From Bradyrhizobium sp. CCBAU 51765 (GTDB taxonomy: Bacteria; Pseudomonadota; Alphaproteobacteria; Rhizobiales; Xanthobacteraceae), in the NCBI RefSeq assembly GCF_015291725.1, contig NZ_CP030038.1, forward strand, positions 6,065,001 through 6,129,000: a stretch of 64,000 bases of DNA. Direction: 5' to 3'. The translations under genes and the position numbers were made by a program. Below the pieces are notes generated by a model. That model searched no databases. It had not been told where the DNA came from and was given only the letters and a program-made list of their open reading frames with translations. Shown here in pieces: positions 1 to 8,050 of the stretch (positions are counted from its first letter, which is position 1; each line of letters starts with the position of its first letter).

Positions 1-2
1 CG

Positions 3-413
3 GCGCAGCCGGTATTCGCCGGCGAATGTCCGGCGGGCAAGATCAAGCCGAACGCACAGCAGATGGTCGACCACAAGCCCGTCGGCGTGACCGACGTCAC
101 GCTCGGGGCGATCGACCTCGGCAAGCAGCCGGCGCATATCGAGGGCCGCGAGCTGCGCTTCCGCAAACTGACCATCGCGCCCGGCGGCATCGTGCCCTGG
201 CACAGCCATGACGATCGCCCCGCCCTGATCTTCGTGCAGCAGGGCGAGATCGTCGAATACGCTTCCAACTGCGTCGATCCGATCGTGCACAAGGCCGGCG
301 ACATCCGCCCCGAAGTCTACGGCACCTCGCATTGGTGGAAGAATCTCGGCAAGGAGACTGTCATCCTCTACGTCGGCGACGTCCGCAAGGATCCGAACGA
401 TCATCACATGTAA
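3..413 (+). CDS. Cupin-domain protein, 5' end outside window
   Basis: The frame is open to the left edge, so the N-terminus is missing. The first visible residues (AQPVFAGECPAG) look like the region just after a signal-peptide cleavage site, so the protein is probably exported. An internal ATG at 63 is available but the reading frame continues upstream of it. The body has a cupin fold pattern: PGGIVPWHSHDDRPALIFV with the paired histidines of cupin motif 1, then a motif-2-like segment around GTSHWWKN. This points to a small metal- or ligand-binding beta-barrel. No substrate can be named from the sequence. Its true start and operon partners lie to the left. Confidence 0.75.
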   Translation, partial: AQPVFAGECPAGKIKPNAQQMVDHKPVGVTDVTLGAIDLGKQPAHIEGRELRFRKLTIAPGGIVPWHSHDDRPALIFVQQGEIVEYASNCVDPIVHKAGDIRPEVYGTSHWWKNLGKETVILYVGDVRKDPNDHHM

Positions 414-426
414 TTCGCTGCGGCCA

Positions 427-552
427 TCCTTCGAGACGCCGGCTTTGGGCGGGCTCCTCAGGATGAGGACGGAGTGCGCGGCAGCAGCCTCGGCGGCCAC
501 GGTGTCGCTTAGCCTCATCCTGAGGAGACCGCGAAGCGGTCGTCTCGAAGGA
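427..552. repeat. Dispersed intergenic palindromic repeat
   Basis: The left arm (ccttcgagacg ... ctcctcaggatgagg) is repeated in inverted orientation on the right (cctcatcctgaggag ... cgtctcgaagga). This is the 'cctcatcctgaggag/gtctcgaagg' unit commonly seen between bradyrhizobial genes. It fills nearly the whole gap between the cupin gene and the MFS gene. A strong RNA hairpin is possible, but no function is shown. Confidence 0.75.
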
Positions 553-589
553 CGAGGCGCGCGCTCGAGGCATGAGGGAGCGCAACGAC

Positions 590-1792
590 ATGACCGATCT
601 TTCCACGCCGATCAAGCCGACCACGATGACGATGGAAGCGCATTCCCCCGGTCTCGCGCTTCGCTCGCTCGTGATCGGCCTCACCGCATTCCTGACCGTC
701 GTAGATCTCTTCGCGACGCAGGCGATCCTGCCCTCGTTGACGCGGCACTACGGCGTCACGCCCGCAGCGATGGGCTTTGCCGTCAATGCCAGCACCTTCG
801 GCATGGCGGTCGCCGGCCTCGTCGTCGGCTTCTTCAGCCCGCATATCGACCGGCGGACCGGCATCCTGCTCAGCCTGACGCTTCTTGCGATTCCCACCGG
901 CCTGCTGGCGTCCGCGCCGGATCTTGGCGTCTTCACCGCCTTGCGGGTCGCGCAGGGCCTGTGCATGGCGTCCGCTTTCGCACTCACCCTCGCCCACCTC
1001 GGCGAGCAATGCAGCGCCACGGATGCCGGCAGCGCGTTTGCCGCCTACATCACGGGCAATGTCGCCAGCAATCTCGTCGGCCGGGTGGTCTCGGCGGCGG
1101 TTGCCGATGGCCTCGGCCTTGCCTGGAACTTCTATTTCTTCGCAGGGCTCAATCTTGCCGGCGCGTTGCTGGTCTATTTCACCATCCAGCGCGTGCGGCC
1201 GATGCATGCGATGATGCCGGCGGCTTCGCCCTTCTCTGCCACCATCGCGCATTGGCGCGATCGGCGGCTGCGCGCCGCTTTCGGCATCGGCTTCTGCATC
1301 CTGTTCGCCTTCATTGGCACCTTCACCTTCGTCAATTTCGTTCTGGTCCGGCCGCCGCTGTCGCTCGGCATGATGGATTTGGGCCTCGTCTATTTGGTCT
1401 TCCTGCCGTCCGTCGTCACGACGCTGCTGGCCGGCAAGGCGGCCGCGCGGCTGGGAACGCGGCCCACCATCTGGAGCGCGCTCGCTGTCGCCGGGCTGGG
1501 CCTGCCCTTGATGCTGGCGCCGCATCTGGGCGCGGTGCTCGCCGGCATGGTTCTGGTCGGCGTCGGCACATTCTTCGCGCAGGCGGCCGCGACGGGCTTC
1601 GTCGGACAGGCCGCAACCGACAACCGCGGCATCGCCAGCGGGACTTATCTTGCGTGTTATTTCTGCGGCGGGCTCGTCGGCACGGCCGTGCTCGGTCGGC
1701 TGTTCGATGCTTTCGGCTGGCCGGCCTGCGTCGTCGGTATCGGCGTGGCGCTCGCCCTCGCGGCCTTGCTCACCTTCGACCTGAAGCGCTAA
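590..1792 (+). CDS. Major facilitator superfamily (MFS) permease
   Basis: A 400-residue, very hydrophobic protein with about twelve predicted membrane segments, starting with a short soluble N-terminus (MTDLSTPIK). The pattern LFATQAILPSLTRHYGVTPAAMGF resembles the first helix and loop of the YnfM/drug:H+ antiporter-type MFS group, with a motif-A-like stretch around GFFSPHIDRRTG. The ATG at 590 is chosen over the one at 572 because a gaggga Shine-Dalgarno sequence sits 8-10 bases before it. Its stop overlaps the fixS stop by 4 bases, so the two genes converge tail to tail. The substrate is unknown; efflux is more likely than uptake by family. Confidence 0.8.
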   Translation: MTDLSTPIKPTTMTMEAHSPGLALRSLVIGLTAFLTVVDLFATQAILPSLTRHYGVTPAAMGFAVNASTFGMAVAGLVVGFFSPHIDRRTGILLSLTLLAIPTGLLASAPDLGVFTALRVAQGLCMASAFALTLAHLGEQCSATDAGSAFAAYITGNVASNLVGRVVSAAVADGLGLAWNFYFFAGLNLAGALLVYFTIQRVRPMHAMMPAASPFSATIAHWRDRRLRAAFGIGFCILFAFIGTFTFVNFVLVRPPLSLGMMDLGLVYLVFLPSVVTTLLAGKAAARLGTRPTIWSALAVAGLGLPLMLAPHLGAVLAGMVLVGVGTFFAQAAATGFVGQAATDNRGIASGTYLACYFCGGLVGTAVLGRLFDAFGWPACVVGIGVALALAALLTFDLKR

Positions 1793-1956
1793 CGCTCGGC
1801 CGGGGCCTCCTGCGGCGGCTCGTCGTCGGCGATGGCGCGCCAAGCGGCACCGTCGAGATCGTCGTACTGGCCGCTGCGCAGCGACCAGAGGAAGGCGACG
1901 AGACCGGCACCTCCGAGCATCAAAGCCAGCGGCACCAGGATGACCAGGATCTCCAT
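1789..1956 (-). CDS. fixS: FixS/CcoS, cbb3 oxidase maturation protein
   Basis: A 55-residue protein with one N-terminal membrane helix (LVILVPLALMLGGAGLVAFLW) followed by a short acidic tail starting SGQYDDLDG. This is the classic CcoS layout (WSLRSGQYDDLDG motif). It is needed for loading cofactors into the cbb3-type oxidase. The ATG at 1956 shares its first base with the last base of the fixI stop codon (TGATG), which implies translational coupling at the end of a fixGHIS operon. A longer open frame extends upstream to 2370 but lies inside fixI and is not the gene. Confidence 0.95.
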   Translation of the reverse strand: MEILVILVPLALMLGGAGLVAFLWSLRSGQYDDLDGAAWRAIADDEPPQEAPAER

Positions 1957-4145
1957 CACACGATCTCCCGCGAGGTGCTGCGGGCACGCAGCGAATTCAG
2001 CATGACCAGGATCGAGGATCCGCTCATGGCCGCTGCCGCGATCAGGGGCGTCACGATGCCGCTGATCGCGACCGGAACGGCAAGCACGTTGTAGCCGATC
2101 GCAAGCCAGAGGTTCTGCCGCATCAGGTGCAGCGCCTTGCGCGAAGCATCGATCGCGGCAACCACGGGGGCGAGCGGCCGGCCGAGGAAGACGAGATCGG
2201 CGGTGGCCTGGCTGAGATGCGCGGCCGAGATCGGCGACATCGACACATGGGCAGCCGCCAATGACGGCGCATCGTTCATGCCGTCGCCGACCATCAGCAC
2301 CTTGGCGCCGCGCTGCTTCAGCTCCTCGATCCGCGCGATCTTGTCGGCCGGCGTGACGCCGGCGCGCCACTCGGGAATGGCGAGCGCATGCGCCGCCGCC
2401 TTCACTGCCGGCTCGCGGTCGCCGGACAGGATCTCGATGCCGATGTTGCGCGCCTTCAGCGCCGCGACCACGGCCTGCGCATCCGGACGCAGGCCCTGGC
2501 GGACCGAGAGGACGAATTTCTCGCTGCCCTTGCTGAAGGCGACGACGGAGGCTTCGGGATCGAGCGTGGCGCCGCCGACCAGCGCCTCGGCACCGCAGTA
2601 GGACGGACGGCCGAGGCGAAGCTCGACACCGTCCACGGTCGCGCGGACGCCCTGCCCGGGTTCCTCGACCGCGCCGACGATCGGAGACTTCGCATCGGCA
2701 GCCTGGGCGACGGCGGCGGCGACCGGATGATGGCTCGACAGCGCGAGCCGGCCGGCGAGTTCGAAGATGTCGGCGGGGATGTCGGCCGCATTCATCACTT
2801 CGAGATCGGGCAGCGTCAGCGTGCCGGTCTTGTCGAAGATGACATGGTCGGCTTCCGCCAGCCGCTCGATCGCGTCGCCGGAATTCAGCAGCACCCCGGA
2901 CTTGAACATCGCGCCGGAGGCGATCGTCTGCACGGTCGGAATGGCAAGGCCCAGCGCACAGGGGCAGGTAATGATGAGGACGGCAACGCCGGTCACGATC
3001 GCGTCATGCCAGCTCGCGCCGGCGATGACCCAGCCGAGGATGGTCAGAAGCGCGGTCGCATGCACCACCGGCGCGTACAGCCGCGAGGCGCGGTCGGCGA
3101 GCCGCATGTAGCGCGAGCGCGCCTGCAGCGCGTTGTCCAACAGCCGCGTGATCTCGGCGAGCAGCGTCGCCTCCGAGGCGGCCGAGACCCGCACCCGCAG
3201 CGTGCCCGAGATGTTCATCGATCCCGCATAGACCGGCGTGCCCTCCTCCGCCGTGACATAGAGCGTCTCGCCGGTGATCAGGCTCTGGTCGATCTCGGAA
3301 CGTCCCTCGATCACGGCGCCGTCGACCGCGCAGCGCTCGCCCGGCCGCAGCAGCACGATGTCGCCGGGGTGGATGGCCGCCACCGGCACTTGCGAGATCT
3401 CGCCAGGGCCCACGAACTTCGCAGCCGTCTCCGCTTTCAGCGCCGCGAGATTGCCGGCGACCGCGCGGGTCCGCCGCCGCATGTTCTGGTCGAGGAAGCG
3501 GCCGACCAAGAGGAAGGTCAGCAGCATGATCGCGGCGTCGAAATAGGCGTGCTCGGCGTGATTGATGGTCTCGACCACGGACATGCCGAGCGCCAGGATC
3601 ACGCCGATCGAGATCGGCACGTCCATGTTGGTCGTCTTCGCCGACAGCGCGCGCCAGGCGGAGCGGAAGAACGGCTGGCCGGCATAGGCCGCCGCCGGCA
3701 GCGCGATCAGCGCCGACAGCCAGTGGAAGAAGTCGCGCTGCTCGGGCAGCATGTCCGAGACGTTGCCCGACCACACCGGGATCGACAGCATCATCACGTT
3801 CATGGTGGCGAATGCCGCAACCCCGAGGCACCGCAGCAGGAAACGCGATTCGGCGACCTCGGCCTCTTCCGCGCTTTCGGTCTCGAACGGATAGGCCTTG
3901 TAGCCGAGCTCCTCGAGTCGATCGATGAACCGGCCGGGATCGAGCGTGCCCGCTTTCCATTCCAGCGCGACGCGGCGGTCGGTGAGGTTCACGCGCGCCA
4001 GCGTGACGTCGGGGATGGCGGACAGGCCGCGTTCGATCTTGGCCATGCAGCCGGCGCAGTGAACGCCTTCGACCGCGAGATCGATGTGCTGGATGCCCTC
4101 ACCCGCGCTTCGAACGAAATGCGAGAAATCCCGCGTGACGTGCAT
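1956..4145 (-). CDS. fixI: FixI/CcoI copper-translocating P-type ATPase
   Basis: A 729-residue P1B-type ATPase. In order it has an N-terminal heavy-metal domain with CAGC at about residues 30-33, two membrane helices, further helices, the actuator segment ITGET, the CPC metal-transport motif (ITCPCALGLAIP), the phosphorylation loop DKTGTLT, and the hinge GDGMNDAPS. The family exports copper for assembly of the cbb3 oxidase CuB centre. The ATG at 4145 (MHVTRDFS) is chosen. The open frame continues to 4445, but that stretch overlaps fixH and reads as out-of-frame arginine-rich sequence. It sits 11 bases after the fixH stop and overlaps the fixS start. Confidence 0.95.
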   Translation of the reverse strand: MHVTRDFSHFVRSAGEGIQHIDLAVEGVHCAGCMAKIERGLSAIPDVTLARVNLTDRRVALEWKAGTLDPGRFIDRLEELGYKAYPFETESAEEAEVAESRFLLRCLGVAAFATMNVMMLSIPVWSGNVSDMLPEQRDFFHWLSALIALPAAAYAGQPFFRSAWRALSAKTTNMDVPISIGVILALGMSVVETINHAEHAYFDAAIMLLTFLLVGRFLDQNMRRRTRAVAGNLAALKAETAAKFVGPGEISQVPVAAIHPGDIVLLRPGERCAVDGAVIEGRSEIDQSLITGETLYVTAEEGTPVYAGSMNISGTLRVRVSAASEATLLAEITRLLDNALQARSRYMRLADRASRLYAPVVHATALLTILGWVIAGASWHDAIVTGVAVLIITCPCALGLAIPTVQTIASGAMFKSGVLLNSGDAIERLAEADHVIFDKTGTLTLPDLEVMNAADIPADIFELAGRLALSSHHPVAAAVAQAADAKSPIVGAVEEPGQGVRATVDGVELRLGRPSYCGAEALVGGATLDPEASVVAFSKGSEKFVLSVRQGLRPDAQAVVAALKARNIGIEILSGDREPAVKAAAHALAIPEWRAGVTPADKIARIEELKQRGAKVLMVGDGMNDAPSLAAAHVSMSPISAAHLSQATADLVFLGRPLAPVVAAIDASRKALHLMRQNLWLAIGYNVLAVPVAISGIVTPLIAAAAMSGSSILVMLNSLRARSTSREIV

Positions 4146-4156
4146 GACGAAGTCCT

Positions 4157-4642
4157 TCAGTTCAGGATCACGCGGTTGCGCGACAGGAACACGCGTGTTC
4201 CCCGCGCCTCGCCCTCGATCACCAGGTCCCATTGGCCCGGCGCGACGGACGCGGCACTGCCGCGATAGAGACCGATGCCGGATTCGGTGAGCTCGACGGC
4301 GAGATCGGCACGCTTGTCGGTAGGCCGCTCCAGCCGGCCGCCGAACTTGAGCCCGGAGATCGGCTGGCCGCCGGCATCGCGGGCTTCGACCTGGACCGAG
4401 GCGCCGCCGTCGCCGCGGCGCTCGATATGGGCGTTGACCTTCCATTTGCGCGCGGCCTGGTCCTGCGCCGCCGAGATCTCGCGGTCATAGACGAGGCCCG
4501 CGGCGTAGGGGCTGTCGACGTCGGTGCCGGGCAGCGTCGCGATCGCGAGCTTCATCATGGTCCCGTTGACTCCGATCACGACGCCGAAGAAAGCGACCAG
4601 CATCAGCAAGACCTTGGTTCCGGTCAGAGGCTTGGAAGCCAT
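4157..4642 (-). CDS. fixH: FixH/CcoH cbb3 oxidase assembly protein
   Basis: A 161-residue protein with one N-terminal membrane anchor (VLLMLVAFFGVVIGVNGTMM) and a periplasmic beta-rich domain. The motif YAAGLVYDREISAAQDQAARKW is typical of FixH. In rhizobia FixH is required with FixGIS for making active cbb3 oxidase. The start at 4642 lies 16 bases after the fixG stop, and the stop is 11 bases before fixI, so it is the second gene of fixGHIS. Length matches the family. Confidence 0.93.
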   Translation of the reverse strand: MASKPLTGTKVLLMLVAFFGVVIGVNGTMMKLAIATLPGTDVDSPYAAGLVYDREISAAQDQAARKWKVNAHIERRGDGGASVQVEARDAGGQPISGLKFGGRLERPTDKRADLAVELTESGIGLYRGSAASVAPGQWDLVIEGEARGTRVFLSRNRVILN

Positions 4643-4658
4643 GGCAGTCTCCTGATCC

Positions 4659-6125
4659 TTAAGGCGAGACGAAATTGTCGGTGGCGGACGCGACGACGCC
4701 GAGCCCGATGTCCGTGACGTGGAAGCGGACCGGAATCGACTTCTCCGGGTTGTTGTCGGCCGGCGCGGTGACGAGAAGGCGGAGTTCGCTCGTCGAGTCG
4801 CGCGGGATCACGATCATCGGCCGATCCGGGGTCACCGAATCGACGCCGACGACGTGAACGGTCGAATTGACCGGCCCGTCAGCGTCGATCGCGATGACGC
4901 GGTCATAGCCGCTCTTGTTGAGCAGCCGCACCGTGTAGGCGTTGCGGATCGAGCCGTCGCTGAGCTTGACCGCGACCGGATTGCGGTCGTGCAGCACGTT
5001 GACGTCGAGCAGGCTGCGGGTCGCGAGCGTGTAGATCATGATGCCGCCGACCGCCGCGATGATCGCGCTGTAGACGACGGTGCGGGCGCGGACGATGCGG
5101 TAGATCGGCGCCTTGCCTTCCTGGCGACGGTGGATGTTGATGTCGTTGTCGTAGCCGATCAGGCGCTTCGGCCGGCCGATCTTCGCCATCACGTTGTCGC
5201 AGGCGTCGATGCAGAGCCCGCACTGGATGCATTCGAGCTGCGGACCGTTGCGGATGTCGATGCCGGTCGGGCAGACCGCGACGCATTGATAGCAGTCGAC
5301 GCAGTCGCCGACCTGCTGGCCGAGCGCGCGCAGCTCGGCGGCCTTCTTGACGGAGGTGCGCTTCTCGCCGCGGTCGTAGCGATAGGTGACGTTGAGCGCC
5401 CATTCATCCGTGAGCGCGGCCTGAATGCGCGGCCACGGGCACATATAGGTGCAGACCTGCTCGCGCATGAAGCCGGCGAGGACGTAGGTCGTCGCGGTGA
5501 GAATGCCGATCCAGATATAGGCGATCATCGGCGCCTGGAAGGTGACGAGCTCCTTCACCAGCGTCGGCGCGTCGCTGAAATAGAGCACCCAGGCACCGCC
5601 GGTCCACCAGGCGATCAAGATCCAGATCGAATGCTTGAGCACGATCTCGGAGATGCGCTCGAGCTTCAGCGGATCGGACGATTTGTCCTTCTTCATCCGC
5701 TCGCGCCGGTCGCCCTCGACCAGCCGTTCGACGGCGTAGAACAGGTCGGTCCACACCGTCTGCGGGCAGAGATAGCCGCACCAGATGCGGCCGCCGACCG
5801 AGTTCATCAGGAACAGCGCCACCGCGGCCACGATCAACAGGCCGGTGAAGTAGTAGACCTCCTGCGGCCACAGCTCGATGAAGAAGAAATAGAAGCGGCT
5901 GTTGGGAAGATCGATCAGCACCGCCTGGCTGGGGGCACCGAGGCCGCGATTCCAGCGTACGAACGGCAGGAAATAGTAGACGCCGAGGCAGATCGCCATC
6001 AGGGTCCATTTGATCCGCCGAAACGTGCCCGAGACGCTCTGCGGGTAGACCTTCTTGCGGGCCGCGTAGAGCGGCCCGCTGTCGTCCGCAGGCTGCAGTT
6101 CGTTCGGATTGACGGCCTTGTTCAT
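4659..6125 (-). CDS. fixG: FixG/CcoG membrane ferredoxin-like protein
   Basis: A 488-residue membrane protein. Hydrophobic helices carry the conserved CGYLCPQTVWTDLFY segment. They are followed by two [4Fe-4S] clusters (CVDCYQCVAVCP and CIQCGLCIDAC), another helix, and a C-terminal periplasmic immunoglobulin-like domain. CcoG proteins reduce copper(II) before its delivery to cbb3 oxidase. The ATG at 6125 (MNKAVNPNEL) is preferred over a TTG at 6140 five codons upstream. A FixK-type site lies about 61 bases before the start, with a hairpin between it and the end of fixP, so fixGHIS probably has its own promoter. Confidence 0.95.
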   Translation of the reverse strand: MNKAVNPNELQPADDSGPLYAARKKVYPQSVSGTFRRIKWTLMAICLGVYYFLPFVRWNRGLGAPSQAVLIDLPNSRFYFFFIELWPQEVYYFTGLLIVAAVALFLMNSVGGRIWCGYLCPQTVWTDLFYAVERLVEGDRRERMKKDKSSDPLKLERISEIVLKHSIWILIAWWTGGAWVLYFSDAPTLVKELVTFQAPMIAYIWIGILTATTYVLAGFMREQVCTYMCPWPRIQAALTDEWALNVTYRYDRGEKRTSVKKAAELRALGQQVGDCVDCYQCVAVCPTGIDIRNGPQLECIQCGLCIDACDNVMAKIGRPKRLIGYDNDINIHRRQEGKAPIYRIVRARTVVYSAIIAAVGGIMIYTLATRSLLDVNVLHDRNPVAVKLSDGSIRNAYTVRLLNKSGYDRVIAIDADGPVNSTVHVVGVDSVTPDRPMIVIPRDSTSELRLLVTAPADNNPEKSIPVRFHVTDIGLGVVASATDNFVSP

Positions 6126-6179
6126 CGCTGAATCTTTCAAGAGGTGCGATTAAACCTAGACCCGGCGCCGAAAAGGCCC

Positions 6180-6193
6180 TTGATCCAACGCAA
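6180..6193 (-). promoter_or_regulatory. Candidate FixK box upstream of fixG
   Basis: On the minus strand the site reads TTGCG-TTGG-ATCAA, matching 8 of 10 specified bases of TTGAT-N4-ATCAA. Its centre is 61.5 bp from the fixG ATG, nearly the same spacing as the perfect box before fixN (63.5 bp). FixK2 control of fixGHIS is established in B. japonicum; the exact site here is inferred. Confidence 0.7.
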
Positions 6194-6194
6194 A

Positions 6195-6218
6195 CGGGGG
6201 CGCTTTTCTTCGCCCCCG
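6195..6218 (-). terminator. Hairpin between fixP and fixG
   Basis: Perfect 8-bp stem cgggggcg/cgcccccg with an 8-base loop. It lies 26 bases after the fixP stop and directly next to the fixG FixK box. Only TTT follows the stem on the minus strand, so it may be a weak terminator or an mRNA-stabilising structure for fixNOQP. Confidence 0.55.
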
Positions 6219-6243
6219 CCGGAAGTCGTCGGTCGCGGATCGG

Positions 6244-7119
6244 CTATTTGCCGCCGCCGAGCGAGTGGACATAGACCGCCATCGCCTTGATGGTGGCGGG
6301 ATCGAGCCGGCCTTCCCAGGCCGGCATCACGCCGGCGCGACCCTGGCCGATGGTCTCGATCAGGCTCGCCTCGTCGGAGCCGTAGAGCCAGATCTTGTCG
6401 GTCAGGTTCGGTGCACCAAGTTCCTGGTTGCCCTTGCCGGTATCGCCGTGACAGGCGGCGCAATTCTCCGCAAAGATCTTCTGGCCCTTGGCGGCGTCAT
6501 AGCCGTTGCGGGTGGAAAGGCCCGACAGCGACCGCACGTAATTGGCGACCGTGACGATCTCGTCGCCCTTCAGCACGCCGTCCTTGCCGAAGGCGAGCAT
6601 CTGGCCCTCATGCGTCTTGGCATGGCCGGACCGTGCGCCGAACTGGATGGTCTGCATGATCTGGTCGAGCGTGCCGCCCCACAGCCAGTCGTCGTCGTTC
6701 AGGTTGGGATAGCCCTTGGCACCGGCGGCACCGGAGCCGTGACACGGCGCGCAATTATCGCCGAACACGGTCTTGCCCTTGGCGCGGGCGAGCGCCAGCA
6801 GCGCCGGATCCTTTTCGATGTCGGCGAGCGAGGCCGCGCCCAGTGCCACCATCTTGTCACCGCGGATCTTCTCAAGGTTGGCGAGCTCGACCGCGACGTC
6901 GGCGCGTGAGGAGTAGCCGAACACGCCGGTGGTGTTGCTGGAGATCAGCGGCCAGGCCGGATAGACGATCCAGTAGCCGATCGCCCACACGATGGTGAGG
7001 TAGAAGGTGATCACCCACCAGCGCGGCAGCGGCGTGTTGAGCTCCTTGATGCCGTCCCACTCGTGTCCGGTCGTGGACTTGCCGGAGACGGAATCGATGT
7101 CGCTAGAATGATCGGTCAT
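6244..7119 (-). CDS. fixP: FixP/CcoP, diheme cytochrome c subunit of cbb3 oxidase
   Basis: A 291-residue protein with an N-terminal cytoplasmic stretch, a membrane anchor (WWVITFYLTIVWAIGYWIVY, about residues 34-53) and two cytochrome c domains. Their heme sites are CAPCH and CAACH, each followed later by a methionine-containing loop. It passes electrons from cytochrome c to FixO/FixN on the periplasmic side. It starts 6 bases after the fixQ stop and is the last gene of fixNOQP. Length and layout match rhizobial FixP. Confidence 0.97.
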   Translation of the reverse strand: MTDHSSDIDSVSGKSTTGHEWDGIKELNTPLPRWWVITFYLTIVWAIGYWIVYPAWPLISSNTTGVFGYSSRADVAVELANLEKIRGDKMVALGAASLADIEKDPALLALARAKGKTVFGDNCAPCHGSGAAGAKGYPNLNDDDWLWGGTLDQIMQTIQFGARSGHAKTHEGQMLAFGKDGVLKGDEIVTVANYVRSLSGLSTRNGYDAAKGQKIFAENCAACHGDTGKGNQELGAPNLTDKIWLYGSDEASLIETIGQGRAGVMPAWEGRLDPATIKAMAVYVHSLGGGK

Positions 7120-7125
7120 GGTTCT

Positions 7126-7290
7126 CTACTCCTCCCGCAACGGCAGGTGCGCCGCTTTGTCGAACACAGCCTTGTTACGGGGCCAGAATGCGTAGGCGAC
7201 GATCGCGAGAAAGATCGCGACGAACACCGGTGTCCAGATCGTCGTCACGAGATCGGACGCAAGATTATGGACGGTCAGGATGGCTTTCAT
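7126..7290 (-). CDS. fixQ: FixQ/CcoQ small membrane subunit of cbb3 oxidase
   Basis: A 54-residue protein, found by reading the gap between fixO and fixP. It begins MKAILTVHNLASDLVTTIW, has one membrane helix (TPVFVAIFLAIVAYAFWP) and ends in a charged tail (KAAHLPLREE). This is the expected CcoQ architecture (helix then FWPRNK), and it occupies the normal fixN-O-Q-P position. The stop TAG is 6 bases before the fixP ATG and the start is 13 bases after the fixO stop. CcoQ stabilises the interaction of FixP with the FixNO core. Confidence 0.95.
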   Translation of the reverse strand: MKAILTVHNLASDLVTTIWTPVFVAIFLAIVAYAFWPRNKAVFDKAAHLPLREE

Positions 7291-7303
7291 CGTTCATGCC
7301 TTC

Positions 7304-8038
7304 TCAGCGAAGATTGGCTTTCTCGTTGTAGATCTTGAAGTCGACCAGCGTGCCGAGCATCTGCAGGTACGCGATCAGCGCGTCCATCTCCGTAGGCGTG
7401 CCGGTCTTGCCGTCGAAATTGCGCACGACGGCCTTGGCGTAGCGCTTGCCGAAGGCATCGGTGCCGGCGTTGTCCGGATCGGCCTGAGCCTTCAGGTCGG
7501 CGGCGGCATTGGCAATCTGCTCGTCGCTGTAGGGGACGCCGACCGTCCTGAGCGTGCGCATGTCGCCGGCGATCGCATCCGGGTCGATCTCGGCCCTGCT
7601 GAGGAACGGATAGCCCGGCATCACCGACTGCGGCACGATCGCGCGCGGGTTGGTCAGATGGGTCACGTGCCAGTCGTCGGAATATTTGGCGCCGACGCGG
7701 GCGAGGTCCGGACCGGTGCGCTTGGAGCCCCACTGGAACGGATGGTCGAACATGCTCTCGGCGGCGAGCGAGAAGTGGCCGTAGCGCTCGACCTCGTCGC
7801 GCAAGGGCCGGACCATCTGCGAATGGCAGAGATAGCAGCCCTCGCGGACGTAGACGTTGCGTCCGGCGAGCTCCAGCGGCGTGTAGGGCCTGACCCCGTC
7901 GACCTTCTCGATCGTGCTCTTGAGGTAGAACAGCGGCGTGATCTCGACGAGACCGCCGATCGCGATCACCAGCAGGATGCCGACGACCAGGATGATCGAG
8001 TTCTTTTCGAAGATTTGGTGGCGTGTCCAGAACGACAT
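7304..8038 (-). CDS. fixO: FixO/CcoO, monoheme cytochrome c subunit of cbb3 oxidase
   Basis: A 244-residue protein with an N-terminal membrane anchor (SIILVVGILLVIAIGGLVEI) and a periplasmic cytochrome c domain. The heme site is CYLCH within REGCYLCHSQMVRPL, a signature of CcoO. The likely axial methionine lies in the segment VMPGYPFL. It starts 12 bases after the fixN stop. FixO binds FixN and passes electrons to its heme b/heme b3-CuB site. Confidence 0.97.
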   Translation of the reverse strand: MSFWTRHQIFEKNSIILVVGILLVIAIGGLVEITPLFYLKSTIEKVDGVRPYTPLELAGRNVYVREGCYLCHSQMVRPLRDEVERYGHFSLAAESMFDHPFQWGSKRTGPDLARVGAKYSDDWHVTHLTNPRAIVPQSVMPGYPFLSRAEIDPDAIAGDMRTLRTVGVPYSDEQIANAAADLKAQADPDNAGTDAFGKRYAKAVVRNFDGKTGTPTEMDALIAYLQMLGTLVDFKIYNEKANLR

Positions 8039-8050
8039 TGCTTTAGCTCC

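Noticed and set aside
2388..4268. 626-residue plus-strand open frame opposite fixI
   Set aside because: fixI has all P-type ATPase motifs; the opposite frame has none.
4146..4445. N-terminal extension of fixI
   Set aside because: The frame is open but overlaps fixH, is arginine-rich, and the normal FixI start with its metal domain is at 4145.
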